A stretch of DNA of 64,000 bases from CBDBFG01 sp965204765 (GTDB taxonomy: Bacteria > Pseudomonadota > Alphaproteobacteria > Caedimonadales > UBA9215): assembly GCA_965204765.1 (NCBI GenBank), contig CBDBFG010000004.1, forward strand, positions 496,001 to 560,000, in the 5' to 3' direction. The position numbers were made by a program, and so were the translations under genes. Position 1 is the first letter of the stretch. The number at the start of each line of letters is the position of its first letter. The notes under the pieces are model-generated. The model saw nothing but the letters and a program-made list of their open reading frames with translations, did not search any database and was not told the origin of the DNA. Of the stretch, positions 9,098 to 17,472 are shown in pieces.

Positions 9098-9417
9098 TGA
9101 GGAAAAAATTTAGCGTAAAAAAAGGTGATTTGGTTCATGTCATTACTGGCCGTGCTAAAGGTAAGAGCGGTGAGGTTATGAATGTTGATAGATTGAACGG
9201 TAGAGTGAAAGTCAAAGGTGTTAATTTGCTTACCACTCATAAACGTCCTAGTGCTCAAGATAAAGGTGGTATTGTAAAGAGAGAAGGTTATATACATATC
9301 TCGAACGTGATGCTTAATGATCCAAAGGACAATAAACCTACCAGAGTAGGTGTAATGGTTGATGATAAAGGGGTGAAGGCAAGGGTTTCAAAGCGCTCCA
9401 ACGAGATAATTAGTTAA
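9097..9417 (+). CDS. rplX: 50S ribosomal protein L24
   Basis: L24 (106 residues) is an assembly-initiator 50S protein. The KOW motif is visible near the N-terminus (KKGDLVHVITGRAKGKSGEV), and GGIVKREGYIHISNVML follows. The ATG at 9097 overlaps the rplN stop by one base; a GTG one codon earlier is also possible. It is followed by rplE after 21 bases. Confidence 0.95.
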   Translation: MRKKFSVKKGDLVHVITGRAKGKSGEVMNVDRLNGRVKVKGVNLLTTHKRPSAQDKGGIVKREGYIHISNVMLNDPKDNKPTRVGVMVDDKGVKARVSKRSNEIIS

Positions 9418-9438
9418 TTTAGAATAAGAGTTTTAGTT

Positions 9439-9978
9439 ATGGCACGTCTACGTGAACAATATGAAAAGGTTATAAAGGCTGAGTTGCAGAAGAAGTTTGG
9501 TTATGCTAGCGCTATGATGATTCCTAAGCTTGAAAAAATAGTTTTGAATATGGGTGTTAGTGATGCAGTAAAAGATCGTAAAGCCATAGATAATGCAATC
9601 GAAGAATTGTCTATGATTGCTGGTCAGAAAGCCGTGATTTGCCGTGCTAAAAAATCTATCGCTAGTTTTAAGTTGCGTGAAGGGATGCCTATTGGGGCCA
9701 AAGTTACTTTGCGTAAGGCTAGGATGTACGAATTCTTGGATCGTCTAGTGAATATAGCAATGCCACGTATAAGAGATTTTCGTGGGATTTCTAGTAAAAG
9801 TTTTGATAGTTCTGGTAATTATGCCATGGGTATTAAAGAGCATATAGTTTTTCCAGAGATTGATTACGATAAAGTTAGCCAGATAAGAGGATTGGATGTT
9901 GTCTTTGTTGTAAGATCTGCTAGTAAAGAAGAAAGTAAAGAGTTGTTGTCGAAGTTTAATATGCCTTTTACAAAATAA
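9439..9978 (+). CDS. rplE: 50S ribosomal protein L5
   Basis: L5 (179 residues) binds 5S rRNA and contacts the P-site tRNA. The segments KIVLNMGVSDAVKD, IASFKLREGMPIGAKVTLR and GNYAMGIKEHIVFPEID are all conserved. Length is normal. It lies between rplX and rpsN in the spc operon. Confidence 0.97.
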   Translation: MARLREQYEKVIKAELQKKFGYASAMMIPKLEKIVLNMGVSDAVKDRKAIDNAIEELSMIAGQKAVICRAKKSIASFKLREGMPIGAKVTLRKARMYEFLDRLVNIAMPRIRDFRGISSKSFDSSGNYAMGIKEHIVFPEIDYDKVSQIRGLDVVFVVRSASKEESKELLSKFNMPFTK

Positions 9979-9989
9979 TTGGAGTTATT

Positions 9990-10295
9990 ATGGCAAAAGT
10001 TAGTGCAGTTGAGAAAAATAAAACTAGAAGATTAAAAGTAGAAAAGTATGCGGTTAAGCGTTCTTCGTTAAAAGGGTTAGTAATGGATCGTAGTAAATCA
10101 CCCGAAGATCGTTTTGAGGCTACGTTAAAATTGGCAAAATTACCTAGAAATGGTGCTAAGAGCCGTATTAGGAATAGGTGTGCTATTAGTGGTCGTCCTA
10201 GAGGATATTACCGTAAGTTTGATATGTCGCGTATTGCGGTGCGTGATTTGGTGTCGTGTGGTATGGTGCCAGGTGTAACTAAATCTAGTTGGTAG
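9990..10295 (+). CDS. rpsN: 30S ribosomal protein S14 (long, zinc-free form)
   Basis: S14 (101 residues) belongs to the 30S head. The length and the motif RNRCAISGRPRGYYRKF show the long form lacking the two CxxC zinc knuckles (C-minus type), usual in proteobacteria. A good AATTGGAG site precedes the start, and rpsH follows with its start 11 bases after this stop. Confidence 0.95.
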   Translation: MAKVSAVEKNKTRRLKVEKYAVKRSSLKGLVMDRSKSPEDRFEATLKLAKLPRNGAKSRIRNRCAISGRPRGYYRKFDMSRIAVRDLVSCGMVPGVTKSSW

Positions 10296-10306
10296 GAGAT
10301 TATTAT

Positions 10307-10702
10307 ATGAGCATGAGTGACCCGATTTCTGATTTATTAACGCGTATTAGAAATGCTGTTTCTGCCGGGCATGAAGGATTGGTTGCGCCATATTCTAAAT
10401 TAAAGGATAGTATTTTGTCAGTTCTGAAGTCAGAAGGTTATATAGCCGATTTTAAAACTGAGAAAGACAGTAAAAAAGTAGTGTCTGCTATACGATTAAA
10501 ATATGTTGATGGTAGTTCAGCTTTTACTCATATAGAAAGAGTATCTAAGCCTGGATGTAGAGTGTATAGTTCATGTAGCGATTTACCTAAATTTCACGGC
10601 GGTCTCGGTATTTATGTGATGTCAACTTCTAAAGGAGTAATGTCTGATCATGAAGCACGTAGGCAAAATTTAGGTGGTGAAGTTTTGTGTAAGGTCTTTT
10701 AG
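10307..10702 (+). CDS. rpsH: 30S ribosomal protein S8
   Basis: S8 (131 residues) is a central-domain 16S rRNA binder and, in Escherichia coli, the translational repressor of the spc operon. MSMSDPISDLLTRIRNA is the start, preceded by TAGGAGAT; an upstream in-frame extension overlapping rpsN was rejected. The C-terminal STSKGVMSDHEARRQNLGGEVLC is typical. Confidence 0.96.
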   Translation: MSMSDPISDLLTRIRNAVSAGHEGLVAPYSKLKDSILSVLKSEGYIADFKTEKDSKKVVSAIRLKYVDGSSAFTHIERVSKPGCRVYSSCSDLPKFHGGLGIYVMSTSKGVMSDHEARRQNLGGEVLCKVF

Positions 10703-10710
10703 GGGAATAA

Positions 10711-11244
10711 ATGTCTAGAGTTGGAAAAAATAGTATTACTGTTCCTGACGGTGTTAAGTGCAGTATTGCGGATAACAGTTTTGTTGTTAGTGGTGCTAAT
10801 GGTAATATTTCTGTACCATTATCCAGTGAAGTAAAGGTTGAGATTAGTGATAATAAGGTTTCGGTTAATCCATTAAGTGAGGCAAAGTTTGCTCGCATGA
10901 TGTGGGGTACTACGCAAAGATTAGTTGAAAATGCTATATTGGGAGTATCACAAGGGTTTTCAAAGCGTCTTGAAATGAAAGGTGTAGGATACCGTGCGCA
11001 GATGAAAGGTAGTAATTTATCTTTGCAACTTGGGTTTAGTCATGATGTAGAAATTCCTGTGCCATCTTATATAAAAGTGGTATGTGAGAAACCTACAATT
11101 TTGCAGATTAGTTCTCCTGATAAGCAAAAGTTAGGAGAGTTTGTTGCTAATATACGAAAATATCGTTTGCCAGAACCTTATAAAGGTAAGGGTATAATGT
11201 ATGAGGGTGAATTTATTTTACGCAAAGAAGGTAAGAGAAAGTAA
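10711..11244 (+). CDS. rplF: 50S ribosomal protein L6
   Basis: L6 (177 residues) has two related domains and lies near the factor-binding site. The start MSRVGKNSITVPDGV and the C-terminal segment RLPEPYKGKGIMYEGEF are diagnostic. Length is normal, and it lies between rpsH and rplR. Confidence 0.96.
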   Translation: MSRVGKNSITVPDGVKCSIADNSFVVSGANGNISVPLSSEVKVEISDNKVSVNPLSEAKFARMMWGTTQRLVENAILGVSQGFSKRLEMKGVGYRAQMKGSNLSLQLGFSHDVEIPVPSYIKVVCEKPTILQISSPDKQKLGEFVANIRKYRLPEPYKGKGIMYEGEFILRKEGKRK

Positions 11245-11251
11245 TTAGATC

Positions 11252-11611
11252 ATGTTATCAATTCGTGGTAAGTTTGTGCGCAGGAAAAGACGTAATACTA
11301 AGAGGATTTTATTAAGAAAAAATAATCTACCTCGTCTATCTGTGTTTAGATCAAATAATCATATGTATGCTCAGCTTATAGATGATGTGAAGCGTTGTAC
11401 TATAGTTTCTGCGTCTAGTATGGATAAAGGGATTGCAAGCAAAGTTTCTCTTAAGAGTACAGAGATTGCGGCATTGGTAGGTAAAGCGCTTGCTGAACGT
11501 GCAGTTTCTAAAGGGATTGAACAAGCTGTGTTTGATAGAGGTGGTTATTTATTTCATGGCAGAGTAAAATCTTTAGCAGATGCTGCTCGTAATAATGGTT
11601 TAAGGTTTTAA
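11252..11611 (+). CDS. rplR: 50S ribosomal protein L18
   Basis: L18 (119 residues) binds 5S rRNA with L5. The motifs LPRLSVFRSNNHMYAQLIDD, VGKALAERA and FDRGGYLFHGRVKSLADAAR are conserved. Length matches the family. It is followed by rpsE after nine bases. Confidence 0.96.
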   Translation: MLSIRGKFVRRKRRNTKRILLRKNNLPRLSVFRSNNHMYAQLIDDVKRCTIVSASSMDKGIASKVSLKSTEIAALVGKALAERAVSKGIEQAVFDRGGYLFHGRVKSLADAARNNGLRF

Positions 11612-11620
11612 AGGTACATT

Positions 11621-12172
11621 ATGACACGTCAAAATAGTAAAAGTAAGCAGGGTGTTGAATTAATAGAAAAATTGGTGAATGTTGGTCGTGTTGCCAAGGT
11701 GGTGAAAGGTGGTCGACGTTTTTCTTTTAATGCATTGGTCGTAGTAGGGGATGGTAAGGGTAAAATTGGTTATTCGACTGGTAAGGCGAAAGAAGTTCCT
11801 GATGCGGTGAAGAAAGCGACAGAAAAAGCAAAGAAAAATATGGTGCGTATTCCATTGCGTGAGAATCGCACGTTGCATCATGATATAGGGGCAACAGCAG
11901 GTGCAGCTAGGGTTTATATGCGTCCTGCTCCTTCTGGTACGGGGATTATAGCTGGTGGTTCTATGCGTGCTGTGTTTGAGGCTCTTGGTTTGCAGGACGT
12001 TGTTAGTAAATCTATTGGTACTAATAATCGTAGTAACTTAGTGCGAGCAACTTTAAATGCATTATTAGCCATTAAGTCTCCTCGTCAAGTAGCTGCTAAT
12101 CGTTCTAAGAAAGTTTCAGAAGTTATTAGTCGTCGTGAAACTTCAGAGTTAAAAGGAGAAGGCGATGAGTAA
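11621..12172 (+). CDS. rpsE: 30S ribosomal protein S5
   Basis: S5 (183 residues) is involved in mRNA entry and translational fidelity. The double-stranded RNA-binding-like N-terminal domain shows VVKGGRRFSFNALVVVGDG and GKIGYSTGKAKEVPDA; the C-terminal domain shows RPAPSGTGIIAGGSMRAV. The end overlaps the rpmD start by eight bases. Confidence 0.96.
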   Translation: MTRQNSKSKQGVELIEKLVNVGRVAKVVKGGRRFSFNALVVVGDGKGKIGYSTGKAKEVPDAVKKATEKAKKNMVRIPLRENRTLHHDIGATAGAARVYMRPAPSGTGIIAGGSMRAVFEALGLQDVVSKSIGTNNRSNLVRATLNALLAIKSPRQVAANRSKKVSEVISRRETSELKGEGDE

Positions 12173-12356
12173 TGCAAAAGTGAATTTTATCAAGGTCAAG
12201 CAAATTCGTAGTGCAATTCGTAGGCCAAAGGATCAAGCAGAAACTTTAAAAGGTTTGGGTTTGAATAAAATAGGTCGTGTTCGTGAGTTACAAGATACTA
12301 GTGCTATCAGAGGTATGGTTAATAAAGTGCATCATTTAGTATCTATCGTTAAGTAG
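12165..12356 (+). CDS. rpmD: 50S ribosomal protein L30
   Basis: L30 (63 residues) is a small two-helix, three-strand 50S protein. The segment VKQIRSAIRRPKDQAETLKG, with GLNKIGRVRELQDTSAIRGM after it, matches the family. It starts inside the end of rpsE (8-base overlap, with AAGGAG just upstream), so translation is coupled. Confidence 0.94.
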   Translation: MSNAKVNFIKVKQIRSAIRRPKDQAETLKGLGLNKIGRVRELQDTSAIRGMVNKVHHLVSIVK

Positions 12357-12366
12357 GCTGGTTAAT

Positions 12367-12828
12367 ATGAAGTTACATGAAATTAAAGATAAAGTTGGTG
12401 CTAAAAGTAATTCAAAACGTTTAGGGCGTGGTGAAGGATCTGGTAAAGGAAAAACTTGTGGTAAAGGTCACAAAGGTCAGAAGGCTAGGTCTGGTGTAGC
12501 CATTAAAGGATTTGAAGGTGGTCAGAATCCTATTTACATGCGTTTGCCTAAAAGAGGGTTTAATAACAGCAAGTTTAAAATTGTTTATTCGCTTGTCGGT
12601 TTTGATGATTTGCAGAATGCAATTGATAATAAGTTAATAGATTCTACAAAACCGATCACAATTAAAGAATTGAGAGATGGTGGGTTAATTGCTAAGAAAG
12701 CTACCAAGGTAAAACTATTATCTAATGGTTCTCTCAAAACTGCGGTTGACTTGGTTGTGGATAAGGCTTCGGAATCAGCATTATCAATGATGAAGAAGTT
12801 AAAAGGAACGGTTACATTATCTAAATAG
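12367..12828 (+). CDS. rplO: 50S ribosomal protein L15
   Basis: L15 (153 residues) is a late-assembly 50S protein. The Gly/Lys-rich N-terminal RLGRGEGSGKGKTCGKGHKG and the segment GFEGGQNPIYMRLPKRGF are diagnostic. It directly precedes secY, as in most bacteria. Confidence 0.96.
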   Translation: MKLHEIKDKVGAKSNSKRLGRGEGSGKGKTCGKGHKGQKARSGVAIKGFEGGQNPIYMRLPKRGFNNSKFKIVYSLVGFDDLQNAIDNKLIDSTKPITIKELRDGGLIAKKATKVKLLSNGSLKTAVDLVVDKASESALSMMKKLKGTVTLSK

Positions 12829-12837
12829 GTGTTGAAT

Positions 12838-14181
12838 ATGTCATCTGCTGCAGAGCAGCTTGCTGCGAATTTTAATTGGTCTACTTTTTCAAAGGCTGAA
12901 GATTTAAAAAAAAGATTATGGTTTACAGTCTTTGCTTTACTAGTGTTTAGACTTGGGGCACATTTGCCTTTGCCTGGAATTGATGCGGAAATGATGCGCG
13001 AGGTCGTGCAAAGAACCTCTTCTGGTATTCTTGGTTTATTGGATAAATTCTCTGGTGGTGCGTTAGGGAATATGGCTATATTTGCATTAGGGGTCATGCC
13101 TTATATCTCGGCTAGCATCATAGTGCAATTAATGACCGCAGTAGTGCCACATCTAGAATCATTGCGTAAAGATGGTGAGTCTGGTCGAAAAAAAATTAAT
13201 CAATATACTCGTTATCTTACAGTATGTCTGGCCTTAGTACAGTCGTATGGTATCTCTGTTGGTTTAGAGGTCATGCCGTCTAGTCCCGTGATCGAAGGTG
13301 GCTTAATGTTTCGATTATCTGCAGTGTTAAGTTTGACAGGTGGTACGTTATTCTTAATGTGGCTAGGTGAACAGATTACCGTTCGTGGTATTGGTAATGG
13401 GATTTCAATAATTATCTTCTCTGGTATCGTATCTGGGATGCCTGGTGCATTGGTGCAGTTGTTTGAATTGGGTCGTACGAATCAAATGTCTTCTCTAACA
13501 ATTTTTGCGGTTTTATTGATGTTAGCTGCAACATTGATTACGATTGTTTACATGGAAAGGGCCCAAAGAAGGATATATATACAATACCCTAGGCGTACAG
13601 CTGGTAAAATGCAATATGGTGGTGATAACACTCATATGCCATTAAAGTTAAATACAGCTGGTGTTATGCCTTCTATATTTGCCAGCGCTTTGTTGATGGT
13701 TCCACAAACGATATCTGGTTTTACGGCTAATATGGATTCTGAGAGTATATTTGCTAATCTTATGCTATATTTTGGTTGCGGACGTCCTGGATATTTGATA
13801 GTTTTTGTGGCTCTTATAGTATTCTTTTCATTTTTTTATACTTCGGTAGTATTTAATCCAGTAGAAAAGGCTGAGGATCTGAAAAAATCTGGCGCTATTT
13901 TACCGGGATATAGACCAGGTCAGCATACAGCTGAATATTTAGACTTTGTTCTGACAAGGTTAACTGTGGTAGGGGCAGCATACCTTGCTGCTGTTTGTGC
14001 GTTACCTATATTATTGATTAATAAGTATTCTATCCCACTTTATTTAGGCGGTACTAGTCTTTTAATCGTAGTAAGTGTGGCTATTGATACAGTTACTCAA
14101 GTTCAGTCTCATTTGTTGGCTCATCAGTATCAAGGTTTGGTAGGGCGTACGCGTCCTAAAAGAGGAAAAAGAAGGCTATAA
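12838..14181 (+). CDS. secY: Protein translocase subunit SecY
   Basis: SecY (447 residues) is the ten-helix channel of the inner-membrane Sec translocon. The plug-region segment HLPLPGIDAEMM, the hydrophobic helices and the cytoplasmic loop QYPRRTAGKMQYGGDNTHMPLKLN are clear. The C-terminus RTRPKRGKRRL is basic. The ATG at 12838 is preferred; a GTG three codons earlier abuts the rplO stop. The stop overlaps the adk ATG by one base. Confidence 0.97.
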   Translation: MSSAAEQLAANFNWSTFSKAEDLKKRLWFTVFALLVFRLGAHLPLPGIDAEMMREVVQRTSSGILGLLDKFSGGALGNMAIFALGVMPYISASIIVQLMTAVVPHLESLRKDGESGRKKINQYTRYLTVCLALVQSYGISVGLEVMPSSPVIEGGLMFRLSAVLSLTGGTLFLMWLGEQITVRGIGNGISIIIFSGIVSGMPGALVQLFELGRTNQMSSLTIFAVLLMLAATLITIVYMERAQRRIYIQYPRRTAGKMQYGGDNTHMPLKLNTAGVMPSIFASALLMVPQTISGFTANMDSESIFANLMLYFGCGRPGYLIVFVALIVFFSFFYTSVVFNPVEKAEDLKKSGAILPGYRPGQHTAEYLDFVLTRLTVVGAAYLAAVCALPILLINKYSIPLYLGGTSLLIVVSVAIDTVTQVQSHLLAHQYQGLVGRTRPKRGKRRL

Positions 14182-14837
14182 TGCAAAATATAGTTTTACT
14201 GGGTCCTCCTGGTAGCGGTAAAGGTACACAGGCTAAGTTGTTATCTAAATGCCTAGGGTACCATCACATTAGTACTGGTGATTTGCTGCGTAAAGCCATA
14301 GAGCAGAAGGGCGATATTGGTAGTAATGTAGAGGCGCTGTTAAGTAGTGGGCGATTGGTACCAGATGATATGGTGATGGAAATTGTTACACAAGAATATG
14401 ATCATTATCTAAGTATAAAGAGTGGTTTTATTTTTGATGGTTTTCCAAGAACCTTAGGGCAATCGCGAGCACTTAGTGATATGTTATCTGCAAGAGAAGG
14501 GCAGATAGATTGTTTGATCAAGCTGGATGCTTCTGATGACATTATTAAACAAAGAATATTAGGTAGATATAGTTGTGTATCGTGTGGCACAATTTCCAAC
14601 AAATATTTTTGTGGAACGACTTTTGATGGTAAGTGTAGTAATTGTGGTAGTTCTGAACTATCGTTTCGCAGTGATGATAATGAGGATACCATTATCAAAA
14701 GATTGGCGAATTATAGACTCGACACCTTGCCAGTTTTGGATTATTTGTATGGTGACTGTGCTAACAGTTTTGTAATTAATGCTGAGTCAGATACTCAGTC
14801 TATACTTGATGAGATAATAGAAAAAATAGGTGTATAA
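14181..14837 (+). CDS. adk: Adenylate kinase, zinc-LID type
   Basis: Adenylate kinase (218 residues) interconverts ATP, AMP and ADP. The P-loop GPPGSGKGTQAK lies near residues 8-19, followed by HISTGDLLR and FDGFPRTLGQ. The long LID domain carries CVSC and CSNC, a Cys4 zinc site. Its position between secY and rpsM is typical of alphaproteobacteria and Gram-positives, not of gammaproteobacteria, where rpmJ is found instead. A strong terminator begins at its stop codon. Confidence 0.96.
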   Translation: MQNIVLLGPPGSGKGTQAKLLSKCLGYHHISTGDLLRKAIEQKGDIGSNVEALLSSGRLVPDDMVMEIVTQEYDHYLSIKSGFIFDGFPRTLGQSRALSDMLSAREGQIDCLIKLDASDDIIKQRILGRYSCVSCGTISNKYFCGTTFDGKCSNCGSSELSFRSDDNEDTIIKRLANYRLDTLPVLDYLYGDCANSFVINAESDTQSILDEIIEKIGV

Positions 14838-14882
14838 CATAAATGTCGTAATTAAACATTGACTTTTATGTGTTTTTTTTTT
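14837..14882 (+). terminator. Rho-independent terminator after adk
   Basis: An 11-base arm ACATAAATGTC (14837-14847) pairs with GACTTTTATGT (14861-14871) with one mismatch, and ten T residues follow one base later. It overlaps the adk stop codon and separates the spc cluster from rpsM-rpsK-rpoA-rplQ, so it may attenuate rather than fully stop transcription. A TTGACT hexamer at 14859 lies inside the second half of the structure. Confidence 0.75.
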
Positions 14883-14921
14883 ATTTGTGTCTCAAATGTA
14901 TTTTAAAAGGAGAATAAGATT

Positions 14922-15290
14922 GTGGCTCGTATAGCAGGTGTGAATATTCCTAGCGGTAAACGTGTTGAGATTGCATTGCAATACATATATGGAATAGGTA
15001 CTGAGAACGCTAAGCAAATTTGTAGCGGTGTTGGTATAGAAACAAGTCGTAGGGTGAATAATCTTTCTGATGATGAGGTCGTGAAAATACGAGAGTTTAT
15101 CGATTCTCATTACAGAGTTGAGGGTGACTTGCGACGTGCTGTTTCCATGAATATTAAACGTTTAACAGATCTTGGGTGTTATAAGGGTTTGCGTCATCGT
15201 CGTAAGTTGCCAGTACGGGGTCAAAGAACTCACACTAATGCAAGGACCCGTAAGGGCAAGGCTGTTCCTATAGCAGGTAAAAAGAAATAG
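14922..15290 (+). CDS. rpsM: 30S ribosomal protein S13
   Basis: S13 (122 residues) sits at the top of the 30S head and contacts the P-site tRNA. The start is GTG with AAAAGGAGAA upstream, giving MARIAGVNIPSGKRVE. The C-terminal LPVRGQRTHTNARTRKGK is conserved. It opens the alpha operon, after an intergenic terminator. Confidence 0.96.
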   Translation: MARIAGVNIPSGKRVEIALQYIYGIGTENAKQICSGVGIETSRRVNNLSDDEVVKIREFIDSHYRVEGDLRRAVSMNIKRLTDLGCYKGLRHRRKLPVRGQRTHTNARTRKGKAVPIAGKKK

Positions 15291-15307
15291 TGATTGATAG
15301 GTAAAAA

Positions 15308-15697
15308 ATGACTAAGTCGGTAGCAAGAGTTCGTCGTAGAGAGCGAAAAAATATAGTAAGTGGTGTAGCGCATATTAATGCTAGTTTTAACAATACGATT
15401 ATTACTATTTCTGATATGCAAGGTAACACTATTTCATGGTCAACATCGGGTGCAATGGGTTTTAGAGGTGCTCGTAAGTCTACTCCATATGCTGCACAGG
15501 TTGCGGCAGAAGATGCTGCTAAGAAAGCGATGGAGCATGGACTGCAAACTGTAAGTGTTGAGGTTACGGGGCCAGGATCAGGTAGAGAGTCTGCGTTAAG
15601 AGGTTTACATAGTATTGGCTTGAATGTCACTTCTATACGTGATTGTACTCCTGTTCCTCATAATGGTTGTCGTCCTCCTAAGCGTCGTCGTGTATAA
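15308..15697 (+). CDS. rpsK: 30S ribosomal protein S11
   Basis: S11 (129 residues) lies on the 30S platform. The segments GVAHINASFNNTIITISD, GARKSTPYAAQVAAEDAA and HNGCRPPKRRRV are all diagnostic. The usual rpsD gene is absent between rpsK and rpoA, as in alphaproteobacteria. Confidence 0.96.
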   Translation: MTKSVARVRRRERKNIVSGVAHINASFNNTIITISDMQGNTISWSTSGAMGFRGARKSTPYAAQVAAEDAAKKAMEHGLQTVSVEVTGPGSGRESALRGLHSIGLNVTSIRDCTPVPHNGCRPPKRRRV

Positions 15698-15721
15698 TAA
15701 TTTAAGGTATGGAGAAATATT

Positions 15722-16738
15722 GTGATTAGTAAAAACTGGCAATCTCTTATTAAGCCTTATAAGTTGAATGTGAAGTCTAAAGATAAACAAAATCGCGGCA
15801 TGGTTGTAGCAGAACCATTAGAGCGTGGTTTTGGTATGACTTTGGGTACAGCTTTGCGTAGGGTTTTGTTATCGTCACTACAGGGTGCTGCGGTGACAGG
15901 GGTTAAAATAAAAGGTGTACAACACGAGTTTTCTGCAATTCCCGGAGTGTTAGAGGATGTTGCTGAAATTATATTGAATTTGAAAAGCCTTGCGATTCGC
16001 AAGAATTTGGATTCTCCTAGCAGAATTAGATTAGTTAAAAATACGCCCGGAGTTGTGAAAGCCTCTGATTTCGGAGATAGCGCAGATGTAGAATTTTTGG
16101 ATCCTGATTTTGTGTTATGTCATTTAGACAAAGGTGCTTCTCTTGATATGGAGATTACAGTAGAAGTTGGTAAAGGGTACGTTCCTGCTGCGCAATTGCG
16201 CAAAGAAGATGCTCCGGTCGGGTATATTGCTGTTGATGGAATATTTAGTCCTGTTAGACGTGTGTCTGTAAAGGTTGAGAATGCTAGGGTAGGACAAAGA
16301 ACAGACTATGATAAGTTGATACTAGATGTAGAAACTAATGGTTCAGTTCGTCCTGATGACGCAGTTGCTTTGGCAGCACGAGTATTACAAGATCAACTTA
16401 CACAGTTTGTGAATTTTGAAGATCCTGAAGATGAACATGTCGAAGAGGAAATAGAGCAATTTAGTTTTAATAAGAACTTATTGCGTAAAGTTGAAGAGTT
16501 AGAGCTTTCTGTACGTTCGGCTAATTGTCTTAAGAATGAGAACATTGTCTATATTGGTGATTTGGTACAAAAGACTGAATCTGAGTTGTTACGTACTCCT
16601 AACTTTGGTCGTAAATCTTTGAATGAGATAAAAGAAGTTTTGTTGGAGATGGGGGTAGAGCTTGGGATGTTGGTACCTGATTGGCCGCCTGAAAATATCG
16701 ATGATTTATCTAAGAAATTAGAAGATAATAATTATTAA
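15722..16738 (+). CDS. rpoA: RNA polymerase alpha subunit
   Basis: The alpha subunit (338 residues) dimerises to nucleate RNA polymerase assembly. The N-terminal domain shows ERGFGMTLGTALRRVLLSS; after an acidic linker (DPEDEHVEEEIEQF) the C-terminal domain shows ELSVRSANCLKNENI and PNFGRKSLNEIKEVL, the surface that contacts UP elements and activators. The start is GTG with ATGGAGAA upstream. It lies between rpsK and rplQ. Confidence 0.97.
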   Translation: MISKNWQSLIKPYKLNVKSKDKQNRGMVVAEPLERGFGMTLGTALRRVLLSSLQGAAVTGVKIKGVQHEFSAIPGVLEDVAEIILNLKSLAIRKNLDSPSRIRLVKNTPGVVKASDFGDSADVEFLDPDFVLCHLDKGASLDMEITVEVGKGYVPAAQLRKEDAPVGYIAVDGIFSPVRRVSVKVENARVGQRTDYDKLILDVETNGSVRPDDAVALAARVLQDQLTQFVNFEDPEDEHVEEEIEQFSFNKNLLRKVEELELSVRSANCLKNENIVYIGDLVQKTESELLRTPNFGRKSLNEIKEVLLEMGVELGMLVPDWPPENIDDLSKKLEDNNY

Positions 16739-16753
16739 GTTAAGGAGAATGTA

Positions 16754-17197
16754 ATGCGACATTCTATTAAAGGTCGTAAGTTTAATAGGCCTAGTGCGCA
16801 CCGTAAGTTGATGTTTGCTAATTTAGCAAAATCACTTATTCGTTATGAACAGATTAAAACTACTTTGCCTAAAGCAAAAGATTTACGTCCGTTTGTTGAG
16901 AAGCTAATCACTATCGGTAAGAAAGATTCTTTACATGCAAGAAGGATGCTGATTGCAAAGTTGGGGGATAACTCGATAGCTGCAAAATTAATAGATGTTG
17001 TAGGTAAAAGATATAATTCTCGTAATGGTGGTTACACAAGAATCATTAAAGCGGGCACTCGTTATGGTGACATGGCCCCTATGGCGTATATAGAACTTGT
17101 TGATAGAGATATGAATGCTAAGCCTGTGCAAGATAAAACTGTAGAAACGGTTGATGATGTTGTTGAACCAGTACAGGATGTAGTACACGCTAAGTAG
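16754..17197 (+). CDS. rplQ: 50S ribosomal protein L17
   Basis: L17 (147 residues) lies near the tunnel exit. MRHSIKGRKFNRPSAHRKLM is the family signature, and GGYTRIIKAGTRYGDMAPMA closes the conserved part. The last 30 or so residues are an acidic, Val-rich tail that is usual in alphaproteobacteria. It is the last gene of the alpha operon. Confidence 0.96.
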   Translation: MRHSIKGRKFNRPSAHRKLMFANLAKSLIRYEQIKTTLPKAKDLRPFVEKLITIGKKDSLHARRMLIAKLGDNSIAAKLIDVVGKRYNSRNGGYTRIIKAGTRYGDMAPMAYIELVDRDMNAKPVQDKTVETVDDVVEPVQDVVHAK

Positions 17198-17217
17198 TTT
17201 TTTATTTTTGTGAATTA

Positions 17218-17265
17218 GCCATGCTTTTTTACGGTTATTTTCTGTGCATGGCCGAATTTTTCTTT
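17218..17265 (+). terminator. Probable terminator after rplQ
   Basis: GCCATGC (17218-17224) and GCATGGC (17246-17252) form a seven-pair stem with a 21-base loop, followed by a T-rich stretch (T5 at 17257). It stands at the end of the long ribosomal supercluster. The long loop lowers confidence. Confidence 0.5.
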
Positions 17266-17393
17266 GTATGACTTGTCTGCGGTCGTGTTTTTGTTCGTGT
17301 GGATTAGTAAACAATTTGTATGATAACCACTTTTCTTTTTTTTATGGTTTTATACGCTACGAACCCAATGAAACTATTATCATTTGTTCAAGA

Positions 17394-17422
17394 TTGACTT
17401 TGTCACTAATCTTTACTATCCT
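17394..17422 (+). promoter_or_regulatory. Candidate sigma-70 promoter for secreted gene
   Basis: TTGACT (17394-17399) and TATCCT (17417-17422) are separated by 17 bases, about 50 bases upstream of the next start codon. The match is by eye only. Confidence 0.4.
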
Positions 17423-17472
17423 GAACCGAGTTTTATTTTCAAAGTAGATCGATTAAGATAAGGGGGAGAGCT

